Positions 1 through 5,977 of a stretch of 9,330 nt of DNA are shown piece after piece. Within the stretch, counting starts at the first letter, position 1. Each line of letters starts with the position of its first letter. The stretch spans positions 1 to 9,330 of the forward strand of contig JAGGYX010000125.1 in NCBI GenBank assembly GCA_021162305.1. Direction: 5' to 3'. Made by a program: the position numbers and the translations under genes. Below the pieces are notes generated by a model that did not search any database, was not told where the DNA came from, and was given only the letters and a program-made list of their open reading frames with translations. This DNA is from Thermoplasmata archaeon. Lineage in GTDB: Archaea > Thermoplasmatota > E2 > UBA202 > JdFR-43.

Positions 1-528
1 AGTTTATATATTGTAATATCTCATGATTCGGATAAAATTAGGTATTTTGCCAATAATTTAGGAGGATATTTATTCAGGAATAGGCGATTAAAGGGACTAA
101 TCTCACCATTAGTACTGTTTATTTTTGATGAAGCGGATCAATTTATACCGGGTAAACCACGGTTTAAGAGTGAAGAATTATCCAAATCAGTTATAGAAAC
201 ACTTACAAGAAGAGGGCGAAAATTTGGTATTGGCGTTGGAATTGCCACTCAAAGGTCAGCTTATTTAGATACAAATATAATGGGTCAGCTTCATACTTAT
301 TTTATTAGTAAACTGCCAAGAAAGTATGATAGAGATGTTGTGGGAGAAGCATTCTCGCTATCACCGGAACAGTTTACTCAAACCTTTAAGTTCCAAAAAG
401 GACAATGGCTATTAGTTAGCCATGAGGCAACGGGAATTGATATGCCCATCCCAATACAAGCACCCAATGCTGAGGATAGAATTAAAGAGTTTATAAATAA
501 CATGGTGCTTAAGTATGAAAGTGAATAA
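1..528 (+). CDS. HerA/FtsK-like P-loop ATPase, C-terminal fragment (5' end outside window)
   Basis: The reading frame is open from base 1, so only the last 175 residues are present and the Walker A region lies upstream of the window. A Walker B strand followed by DEAD is visible (fragment residues 37-46, LVLFIFDEAD). A sensor-type segment IATQRSAYLD follows (81-90), then an arginine-rich stretch with LPRKYDRD (105-112). This order is typical of HerA/DUF87 hexameric DNA-translocating ATPases. The tail (WLLVSHEATGIDMPIPIQ) fits the closing beta strands of that fold. HerA proteins pump or unwind double-stranded DNA, usually with a nuclease or other effector; the NurA partner is not visible here. 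The stop overlaps the next gene by 14 bases, so the two are probably co-translated. The family is quite certain. Whether this is housekeeping HerA or a defence-type paralog cannot be decided from the fragment, but the neighbour favours the latter. Confidence 0.85.
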   Translation, partial: SLYIVISHDSDKIRYFANNLGGYLFRNRRLKGLISPLVLFIFDEADQFIPGKPRFKSEELSKSVIETLTRRGRKFGIGVGIATQRSAYLDTNIMGQLHTYFISKLPRKYDRDVVGEAFSLSPEQFTQTFKFQKGQWLLVSHEATGIDMPIPIQAPNAEDRIKEFINNMVLKYESE

Positions 529-1963
529 TCATTCAATACCATTTTTTGTGGTGGATCGTCCAATGTCTCTTGAACTTCTGAAATATTGTGAAATAGATAA
601 ACAAAAGGGAGTTTATGGACTGATGGGACATGCAAATACATCAAAAAGATTCCAAAAATTGTTCAGAGATTTTAAAGGCAATAATATAGTAAAGGCTGCG
701 GATTCAGGTGTCTTCACAAAAGATGGATGCAAATTACACTATAAGGAATTATTTTCAACTTATGAAAGGATGGGTGTTGAATATGGCATTATGATTGATT
801 TCTTAAAAGATAAGGATACAACGCTTAGGAGTGCGAAAGAAGCCATAAAAATATACAATGAAAAGAGTTATTCATTTAAGTTAGTTGGTGTTGCGCAAGG
901 AAATACTTTAGAAGAGTATTTGGAATGTTATGAGGAGCTAAAGTCATTAGGATTTGACTACATAGCTATAGGTGGCCTTCTTAAAAAAATTGTTAACAGT
1001 GCGAGATATGTTCGTGTAAGAGATGAAAATTTTCTTTGGAATGTAGTGAAAAAAATAAGAAATAATTATAAAAATGATTGGCTTTTTTTGTTGGGGTGCT
1101 ATCATCCTAAAAGACATAAAATATTTGAAAAGTTTAACATTTATGGAGGGGACTACAAAGGGTGGATCCTAAATTATAAAACTTCTGAAAGGTGGATAGA
1201 TAGCATAAATAGGGAGTTGGAGTCATTAGAGAAAAATATAAACAATTCTAAATTAAAAAGATTACTCCAGGAAAAAGAAAAAATCAGTCAAGAATTAAGA
1301 AAGGATGAAAAATCAAGCAAAAAGAAAAAAATAGAGTTAGACAGGAAAATTCTAAGCTTAAGAAAAAAATTGGCAAAAGAAATGGATGACGAATACTCTA
1401 AAAAACTCCAAACTCATGAAAAAATCCTATCTATGGATAAAAATGATGCAAGAAAATACAGATTTATGCAAATAAAAGCATATCTCGAAAACAATATCTT
1501 TTCTCTATTCAGAGATTACCTTTTAATCATCAGCTGTTCACAGAGAAAAGCTCAAATATCTAACCCTGCTCCGGCCATTGAACTTTATGATGGGCCTTTT
1601 TTCAAAATGATTAGAAAATTAAAAAATGAAAGTAAATTTTCAAACAATATACATGTTCTAGTAATCTCAGCAAAATATGGTATGCTCGGGTTATATGATC
1701 TTATAGAAAAATATAATCAAAAAATGACAGAAAAGAGAGCAGAAGAATTAAAAAATGAAATAAGGAAGGAGCTTGAAAAATTTTTGAGTAACAAGAATTG
1801 CAAAGAGATATTTGTTTGTATGGGTAAAAATTATCGTTTGACGTTGAAAGATTTTAATTTTGAGGTTCCAGCAATATATGTTAATGGAAAAATAGGAGAA
1901 AAACTTTCTCAAATGAAGGGATGGTTATATTCCAAAAAAGAAAATGTGAAAAGTATAAAATAA
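515..1963 (+). CDS. dpdA: DpdA-like (TGT-family) transglycosylase fused to a YaaA/DUF6884-like domain
   Basis: The protein has 482 residues. Residues about 5-235 read as a tRNA-guanine transglycosylase barrel: ADSGVF (62-66, equivalent to the DSGG loop), IDFLKD (94-99), GVAQGN (125-130, like VQGG), AIGG (151-154) and YGGDYKGW (210-217), where D213 aligns with the catalytic aspartate. No CxCxxC zinc motif and no PUA domain are seen, unlike archaeosine TGT of about 580 residues. Residues about 234-315 are highly charged and probably coiled coil. Residues about 335-450 carry IISCSQRK, ELYDGPFF and VISAKYGMLGL, the signature of YaaA/DUF6884-type domains. DpdA proteins exchange guanine for preQ0-type 7-deazaguanines in DNA. 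A DNA substrate here is inferred from the lost tRNA-binding domain and the ATPase neighbour. The start is ATG 515, preceded by GGTG at 504-507. A tRNA-directed paralog cannot be excluded. Confidence 0.75.
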   Translation: MKVNNHSIPFFVVDRPMSLELLKYCEIDKQKGVYGLMGHANTSKRFQKLFRDFKGNNIVKAADSGVFTKDGCKLHYKELFSTYERMGVEYGIMIDFLKDKDTTLRSAKEAIKIYNEKSYSFKLVGVAQGNTLEEYLECYEELKSLGFDYIAIGGLLKKIVNSARYVRVRDENFLWNVVKKIRNNYKNDWLFLLGCYHPKRHKIFEKFNIYGGDYKGWILNYKTSERWIDSINRELESLEKNINNSKLKRLLQEKEKISQELRKDEKSSKKKKIELDRKILSLRKKLAKEMDDEYSKKLQTHEKILSMDKNDARKYRFMQIKAYLENNIFSLFRDYLLIISCSQRKAQISNPAPAIELYDGPFFKMIRKLKNESKFSNNIHVLVISAKYGMLGLYDLIEKYNQKMTEKRAEELKNEIRKELEKFLSNKNCKEIFVCMGKNYRLTLKDFNFEVPAIYVNGKIGEKLSQMKGWLYSKKENVKSIK

Positions 1964-1985
1964 TCAGTGGGATTAATATTATAGG

Positions 1986-1993
1986 CAGGAGGT
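1986..1993 (+). promoter_or_regulatory. Shine-Dalgarno site of the MNT gene
   Basis: CAGGAGGT contains the GGAGG core (1988-1992) and lies 8 bases before ATG 2001, which settles that start. The 37-base gap to the upstream gene also contains an AT-rich TTAATATTATA stretch (1973-1983) that could be a promoter, so the pair may be transcribed separately from the ATPase/DpdA genes. This is unresolved. Confidence 0.7.
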
Positions 1994-2000
1994 TATTTGA

Positions 2001-2297
2001 ATGAAGACACTTGAGGAAATAAAAAAGATGCTTTCAGAGAATAAGGAGGAATTGAGGAGAAAATATGGTGTGAGAATTCTGGGAGTGTTTGGTTCTTATG
2101 CAAGAAATGAGCAAAATAAAAAAAGTGATGTGGATATTCTTGTTGAAATTGAAGAACCAATTGGTTTTAAATTCTTTGAGCTATGGGATGAACTTGAAGA
2201 AATGCTTGGAGTAAAAGTTGATTTGCTGACTTTGAAGTCTATAAAGCAAAAACACTTATTATGGGAAAGTGTGAAGGAGGATTTAGTTTATGTCTAA
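2001..2297 (+). CDS. mntA: MNT-type minimal nucleotidyltransferase (antitoxin of HEPN/MNT pair)
   Basis: This 98-residue protein has the minimal DNA polymerase beta-like nucleotidyltransferase signature: GSYAR (31-35), SDVDILV (42-48) giving the metal-binding pair D43 and D45, and a third carboxylate in VKVDLLT (D74). Length and motif spacing match stand-alone MNT proteins. In characterised pairs MNT neutralises the HEPN RNase encoded next to it by transferring AMP to a tyrosine near the RNase motif. All three catalytic acids are present, so it should be active. Its end overlaps the HEPN gene by 8 bases, the usual arrangement for such modules. Co-function with the upstream ATPase/DpdA genes is possible but not shown; these pairs are also common as independent elements in archaea. 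Confidence 0.9.
   Translation: MKTLEEIKKMLSENKEELRRKYGVRILGVFGSYARNEQNKKSDVDILVEIEEPIGFKFFELWDELEEMLGVKVDLLTLKSIKQKHLLWESVKEDLVYV
2274..2280 (+). promoter_or_regulatory. Shine-Dalgarno site of the HEPN gene
   Basis: AAGGAGG inside the 3' end of the MNT gene lies 9 bases before ATG 2290. It gives the HEPN gene its own initiation site despite the 8-base overlap, and supports that start. Confidence 0.75.
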
Positions 2298-2634
2298 AAG
2301 AAAATGGAAATTATTTGCCATGGATATGCTGGAAGCTATTGAAAAGATTGAGAAATATACTGCTGGCATTTCATATAATGAATTTATGAAAGATGCAAAA
2401 ACAAAAGATGCTGTCGTTAGAAACCTTGAGATTGTAGGAGAGGCAGCAAATCGAATTCCTGAAGAGATAAAGCAAAGATACGAGGAAATACCATGGTCTC
2501 AGATTGTAGGTATGAGGCATCGCCTAATTCATGGATATTTTGTTGTGGATTATGATATTGTTTGGAATATTATAAAGAATGAGTTATCCACTCTAAGGAA
2601 TAAACTAAGAGAAATTCTGAAAAATGAAGAATAA
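2290..2634 (+). CDS. hepT: HEPN-domain RNase toxin (DUF86)
   Basis: This 114-residue, mainly helical protein matches the HepT/DUF86 family. It shows the conserved helix RNLEIVGEAANRIP (44-57), the PWSQIVGMRH stretch, and the catalytic Rx4H motif as RHRLIHGY (76-83: R76, H81, with Y83 as the tyrosine that the partner MNT can AMPylate). Many family members read RNxLxH; here the second residue is histidine instead of asparagine. HEPN toxins cleave RNA, often tRNA, when released from their antitoxin. The gene is translationally linked to mntA. Its stop codon (2632-2634) is directly followed by the stop codon of the convergent amidohydrolase gene, with no spacer. Identification as a HEPN toxin is firm; the RNA target is unknown. 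Confidence 0.9.
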   Translation: MSKRKWKLFAMDMLEAIEKIEKYTAGISYNEFMKDAKTKDAVVRNLEIVGEAANRIPEEIKQRYEEIPWSQIVGMRHRLIHGYFVVDYDIVWNIIKNELSTLRNKLREILKNEE

Positions 2635-3909
2635 TCATTCTCCCATCAAATCTTCTTTTGCCTTTTCTGCCTCATCAATTATTGCATCATAATCAATGCT
2701 TACAAATTTTCCATCATGAAGCAAAATTTTTCCATTTATTATGGCATCTCTAACATTGAAGCCGTTTGCAGCATAAACGATGTGCGAAACAATATTATGC
2801 TTTGGAATTAAATTAACTGCTTTTGCATCAAGAGTTATAATATCTGCTATTTTTCCTTCTTCAATGCTTCCTGCGTTAAGCCCCAAAAACTTTGCTGCAT
2901 TTATTGTAGCCATATCCAATACTTCCTGAGCTTTCACAATTGTAGCATCCCATCTATGATGCTTGTGTATTAGGGCAGCAAATTTCATTGTTTCAAACAT
3001 ATCAAGCTTATTATTGCTTGCTGCTCCATCTGTTCCAAGCGTAACAACAGCATTGGCTTCAAATAACTCTGGCAATGGGGTATATCCTCCTGTAGCGAGC
3101 TTCATATTGCTTACAGGATTATGAACAACTGCTGCTCCAGTCCTCGCAATATCTCTTACTTCTCCTTTGGTAATCCATCCACAATGAGCCAGCATCGTTT
3201 TCTCATTCAGCAAGCCATAGGCGGCGATTTGCTCCGGGGGGCGGCGCCCATATTTTTTCAAAACACTATATACCTCGCTTCTTGTCTCAGAGCAATGAAT
3301 ATGGACAAATGCATTGTATTTTTGTTGCAATTCCCTCGCTTTTTGAAGCGTTTCAGGAGAACAGGAATATGTGGAATGCGGGGCCACAACAGGCGTTATT
3401 AGCTCATCATCCTTCCATTTTTTTAAAAAATCATCGCAACATGGAACAAGCTTTTCCCTTCCCATTTCTGGGGTATCAAAGTCAATTAATGAAAAGCCTG
3501 CATAGCAACGCATGCCAAATTTTTTTGCTTCTCTTGCAATAACATTCTCAAAGAAATACATATCGCTGCATGCTGTTGTGCCTGTAGCAACCATTTCAAG
3601 CAAGCCAAGTTTTGTTCCTGCAGCAATATGCCATTCTTTCAGCTTTGCTTCTATTGGCCATATCTTTGTCTGCAACCATTCTTCCAGCAGTAAATCATCG
3701 CCATAACCGCGCAACAAAACCATTGGAACATGGGTATGCATGTTTATTAAGCCAGGCATGATAATCCGATTCCTTATTTTAAAATCAGCTTCAATACCAA
3801 TCTTTCCAATTTCAACAATTCTTCCATCTTCTATATAAACATCACCGTGGAGGATACGACGCTTCTCATCCTGTGTAACAATTTTTGAATTCTTTATCAG
3901 TATACTCAT
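2635..3909 (-). CDS. mtaD: 5-methylthioadenosine/S-adenosylhomocysteine deaminase-type amidohydrolase
   Basis: The 424-residue protein belongs to the metal-dependent amidohydrolase superfamily, MTA/SAH deaminase (TrzN/AtzB/MtaD/DadD) branch. Visible metal ligands are H58 and H60 (NMHTH), H205 (HIHCSE) and D294 (LGTDGA). E208 and H242 (AHCGW) are the expected catalytic residues. Typical family stretches are PGLINMHTHVPM, VHNPVSNMKLA and GTDGAASNN. The N- and C-terminal segments form the usual small beta-sandwich, ending in INGKILLHDGK. The likely reaction is hydrolytic deamination of the adenine in MTA, SAH or 5'-deoxyadenosine to the inosine derivative, part of salvage of by-products of SAM chemistry. 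Exact substrate preference cannot be read from sequence. The ATG immediately follows the TAA of the upstream 206-residue gene without a recognisable ribosome site, suggesting termination-reinitiation coupling. Confidence 0.88.
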   Translation of the reverse strand: MSILIKNSKIVTQDEKRRILHGDVYIEDGRIVEIGKIGIEADFKIRNRIIMPGLINMHTHVPMVLLRGYGDDLLLEEWLQTKIWPIEAKLKEWHIAAGTKLGLLEMVATGTTACSDMYFFENVIAREAKKFGMRCYAGFSLIDFDTPEMGREKLVPCCDDFLKKWKDDELITPVVAPHSTYSCSPETLQKARELQQKYNAFVHIHCSETRSEVYSVLKKYGRRPPEQIAAYGLLNEKTMLAHCGWITKGEVRDIARTGAAVVHNPVSNMKLATGGYTPLPELFEANAVVTLGTDGAASNNKLDMFETMKFAALIHKHHRWDATIVKAQEVLDMATINAAKFLGLNAGSIEEGKIADIITLDAKAVNLIPKHNIVSHIVYAANGFNVRDAIINGKILLHDGKFVSIDYDAIIDEAEKAKEDLMGE

Positions 3910-4530
3910 TTAATCAAGCAAAGTGATGTTCGAAGGCTTTATAAAAGGATATTCTGTAAATTCTCCTTCTATTTCAACTCTCCTCCCTTCAACATCCATT
4001 CTTTCCTTTAACAATACACCTACAACTCCCTTTTCATATGAAACACGCATTAAATATCCATCTCTGTATGGGAAAACAGCTCTGACAATTCCTCTTATCC
4101 TGACTTTTCCCTCGGATGGAATGAAAGATTTGATCTCCTCCTTTTTCCTCCATAATTCATAGAATTTTTCTTTGAGTTCCTTTATTATATCCTCATCTCC
4201 AGTAACTATTGCAATTTGTCCATCCATTATTTTCCCCGCAAAAATATATGCCTTATTCAGTCCAATGGCAAAATTGTATATTGCATCTGGATTCTCTCTC
4301 GCCTTCTTGGCGGGCGGCGTCGGTGTGGCGACAACAACTCTTGCATCTTCTGGAGGCGATATTTCAAGGCGTTCCGCTACAATAGCTGGTGATTTCAATT
4401 CATTTAAACTCCACTTCTTTGTCACCTTGCATGTTTTTTCAGGAAAACTTTTTCTCCATGCAAATTCTACAGCTATTGAAACTGCGACTATGCCAACAAC
4501 CAATCCTGCTATAAATGATATTATATCCAT
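3910..4530 (-). CDS. Membrane-anchored protein with probable OB fold, function unknown
   Basis: I do not recognise a named family. The 206-residue protein begins with a single hydrophobic segment (about 3-24) followed by basic residues (WRK), so a single N-terminal membrane anchor is likely; the basic flank on the C-terminal side suggests the body is cytoplasmic. Residues about 62-78 include a proline/alanine linker (ATPTPPAKK). Residues 80-135 are mixed alpha/beta (IAIVTGDEDIIKELKEKF). Residues about 140-205 read as a five-stranded beta unit (VRIRGIVRAV, YLMRVSY, VGVLLKER, RRVEIEGEF) with the spacing of an OB fold. An in-frame TAG directly precedes the ATG, so the start is the most upstream possible. 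It is the first gene of a two-gene unit with the amidohydrolase, abutting at TAA/ATG. A nucleic-acid-binding role is conceivable from the fold only. Confidence 0.7.
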   Translation of the reverse strand: MDIISFIAGLVVGIVAVSIAVEFAWRKSFPEKTCKVTKKWSLNELKSPAIVAERLEISPPEDARVVVATPTPPAKKARENPDAIYNFAIGLNKAYIFAGKIMDGQIAIVTGDEDIIKELKEKFYELWRKKEEIKSFIPSEGKVRIRGIVRAVFPYRDGYLMRVSYEKGVVGVLLKERMDVEGRRVEIEGEFTEYPFIKPSNITLLD

Positions 4531-4550
4531 CTAAAACAAATCTCTTTTCA

Positions 4551-4558
4551 ATTATTAA
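4551..4558 (-). promoter_or_regulatory. TATA-like box for the 206-residue protein/amidohydrolase unit
   Basis: Read on the minus strand this is TTAATAAT, centred about 24 bases upstream of the ATG at 4530. That distance would place transcription start at or next to the start codon, giving a leaderless mRNA. No GGAGG-like site lies before the ATG. The region is AT-rich, so chance matches are possible. Confidence 0.4.
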
Positions 4559-4590
4559 GCTTTATGATTTTTCTTTTTTGGAGCATAAAA

Positions 4591-4598
4591 AAATTTAA
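4591..4598 (+). promoter_or_regulatory. TATA-like box for pyrF-pyrE
   Basis: AAATTTAA is centred about 26 bases before ATG 4621, the spacing expected for an archaeal TATA box relative to a leaderless transcript. No Shine-Dalgarno site precedes ATG 4621. The divergent promoter of the minus-strand unit lies about 40 bases to the left, so the 90-base intergenic region serves both operons. Confidence 0.45.
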
Positions 4599-4620
4599 CA
4601 AATTGAAAAGCATAAAAATT

Positions 4621-5325
4621 ATGTTTGAGAAAAACCATGGCATCATTATAGCATGTGATGTTTCCATTGATAAACTTGAAGAGCTGGTGGAGAAAACCTA
4701 TGGAATTGAAGGCGTTGTGGGATACAAGATAGGGGCGAATCTTGCCATTGAGCATGGATTGCGTGAAATAGCTGGGAAAATTAAAAAATATGGATTGCCA
4801 GTAATATATGACCATCAAAAGGCTGGAACAGATATTCCGAGGATGGCGGAACCATTTGCAAAAGCCTGTAAAAATTCTGGCATTGATAGCGTTATAATAT
4901 TTCCTCAGGCTGGACCAAAAAGTGAGCTTGCTTTTATAGAAGCAATAAAAAATAATGGAATGATTCCGATGGTTGGTGGAGAGATGACCCATGAAGCATA
5001 TCTAATAGAGGATGGAGGATTTATAAAAGATGACGCCCCTTCCATGATGTATGAAATAGCTGCCAAGAATAATGTTGAATATTTCATTATTCCCGGAAAT
5101 AAAATGGAGGCGATAAAAAAATATCATTTATTGCTTACAAATATGATAAATGAGCCAAAATATTGCATGCCGGGCATAGGGAAACAGGGGGGAGAAATAG
5201 AAAAAGTGTTTTCCATATTGCGTGGCTATAATGCATACGCTATCATTGGCTCAGCAATTTATGGTAGTGATGATATTGAAAAAGCAGCGAGAAAATTTGC
5301 AAAGGAGGCGATGGAATTTGAATAA
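4621..5325 (+). CDS. pyrF: Orotidine 5'-phosphate decarboxylase (variant active-site motif)
   Basis: This 234-residue TIM-barrel protein of the OMPDC/HUMPS family would decarboxylate OMP to UMP, the last step of de novo pyrimidine synthesis. Visible landmarks are IACD (10-13), GYKIG (34-38), the core YDHQKAGTDIP (63-73) and the phosphate-binding loop PGIGKQGG (184-191). The core differs from the usual DxKxxD: D64, K67 and D71 are spaced 3 and 4 residues apart rather than 2 and 3. The usual phosphate-binding arginine in the GRxI segment is replaced by serine (GSAIY, 210-214). ATG 4621 is preferred over the in-frame ATG at 4564, because the extra 19 residues look non-homologous and the TATA-like box suits 4621. 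Overlap with pyrE supports the pathway role. A related HUMPS enzyme remains possible. Confidence 0.82.
   Translation: MFEKNHGIIIACDVSIDKLEELVEKTYGIEGVVGYKIGANLAIEHGLREIAGKIKKYGLPVIYDHQKAGTDIPRMAEPFAKACKNSGIDSVIIFPQAGPKSELAFIEAIKNNGMIPMVGGEMTHEAYLIEDGGFIKDDAPSMMYEIAAKNNVEYFIIPGNKMEAIKKYHLLLTNMINEPKYCMPGIGKQGGEIEKVFSILRGYNAYAIIGSAIYGSDDIEKAARKFAKEAMEFE
5304..5308 (+). promoter_or_regulatory. Ribosome binding site that selects the TTG start of pyrE
   Basis: GGAGG within the last codons of pyrF lies 9 bases before TTG 5318. No in-frame ATG lies near the expected N-terminus of PyrE; the in-frame ATG at 5222 would add 32 residues that are just pyrF read in another frame. This site is therefore the main evidence for the TTG start. 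Confidence 0.7.
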
Positions 5326-5977
5326 AAAGGAAATTTTTCTTAAATTGTATCGTTATGGTTTGATAAAAACAATAAAGGATAATCCAGAAGGATGGCGACT
5401 TGTATCAGGCGTATGGAGCCCTTTTTATATACAACTTCGTTATCTCCCTTCTTATCCACGCCTGCTAAATGAAATTGGAAAAATGATGGGAAAAGAGATA
5501 GAAGAAAATAAACTGCTTGGAGTTGCAATGGCTGGAATCCCAATCGCTGCTGCAATATCTCTAAATCATGGCATCCCAATGTGCTATACACGGAAGCTGG
5601 CTGGAGTGAAGAGCGTAGATGAATTGGAAAAATATGCAAAAAAGTATGGAGAGCATTCTTTGGTGGAGGGAGAAATAGAAAACGGTGATGAATTCGTTGT
5701 CATAGATGACATTGTTACAAAATTTGATAGCAAGTTAATGGCAATAAAACAGCTTGAAATAGAAGCAGAAAGAAGAAACAAAAAAATCAAATGCAAACAT
5801 GTGGCAGTCGTCATAGACAGGCAGCAGGGGGCAGCAGAGGTAGCCAGAAAATATGGAATAAAATTGCATGCTCTGATAAAATTTAAAGAAGCAATAGAAT
5901 GGATAAAGGATGAGATGGATGAAAAAGAATATGAAATAATTGTGAAGTATTTAGAAAATCCAGAAAAATATCAATAA
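5318..5977 (+). CDS. pyrE: Orotate phosphoribosyltransferase
   Basis: The 219-residue protein starts at TTG, overlapping pyrF by 8 bases. It shows the OPRT pattern: SGVWSPFYIQLR (30-41), GVAMAGIPIAAAIS (68-81), TRK and YGEHSLVEG (91-93 and 110-118, the catalytic-loop region), the PRPP-binding strand FVVIDDIVTKFDSK (126-139), and AVVIDRQQGA (163-172). It would join orotate and PRPP to give OMP for PyrF. The PRPP loop is unusual: after the two aspartates (D130, D131) the common TTGGS-like end is replaced by TKFDS (134-138), without its glycines. The flexible loop keeps basic residues (R92, K93, K108, K109). Length fits the family. The 3' end overlaps the convergent aRF1 gene by 7 bases. Identification is strong from overall pattern and operon; kinetics may be atypical. 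Confidence 0.87.
   Translation: MNKKEIFLKLYRYGLIKTIKDNPEGWRLVSGVWSPFYIQLRYLPSYPRLLNEIGKMMGKEIEENKLLGVAMAGIPIAAAISLNHGIPMCYTRKLAGVKSVDELEKYAKKYGEHSLVEGEIENGDEFVVIDDIVTKFDSKLMAIKQLEIEAERRNKKIKCKHVAVVIDRQQGAAEVARKYGIKLHALIKFKEAIEWIKDEMDEKEYEIIVKYLENPEKYQ

Noticed and set aside
378..644. Minus-strand open frame opposite the ATPase/DpdA junction
   Set aside because: It is antisense to two well-supported genes and its translation shows no recognisable motif.
1200..1450. Possible frameshift or low-complexity artefact in the A-rich middle of the DpdA-like gene
   Set aside because: The frame stays open through and joins two domains with clear motifs; the lysine/glutamate pattern fits a coiled coil.
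3121..3706. Plus-strand open frames across the amidohydrolase gene
   Set aside because: They are antisense to a gene with complete catalytic residues and show no domain pattern.
4564..4620. Longer N-terminus for pyrF from ATG 4564
   Set aside because: The 19 extra residues (starting MIFLFWS) look non-homologous, cover the TATA-like box and are not needed for the barrel; ATG 4621 fits better.
4555..4992. 145-codon minus-strand open frame opposite pyrF
   Set aside because: It lies wholly antisense to pyrF and its promoter region, and has no recognisable family features.
5222..5317. Longer N-terminus for pyrE from ATG 5222
   Set aside because: These 32 codons are pyrF read in another frame; GGAGG at 5304-5308 points to TTG 5318.
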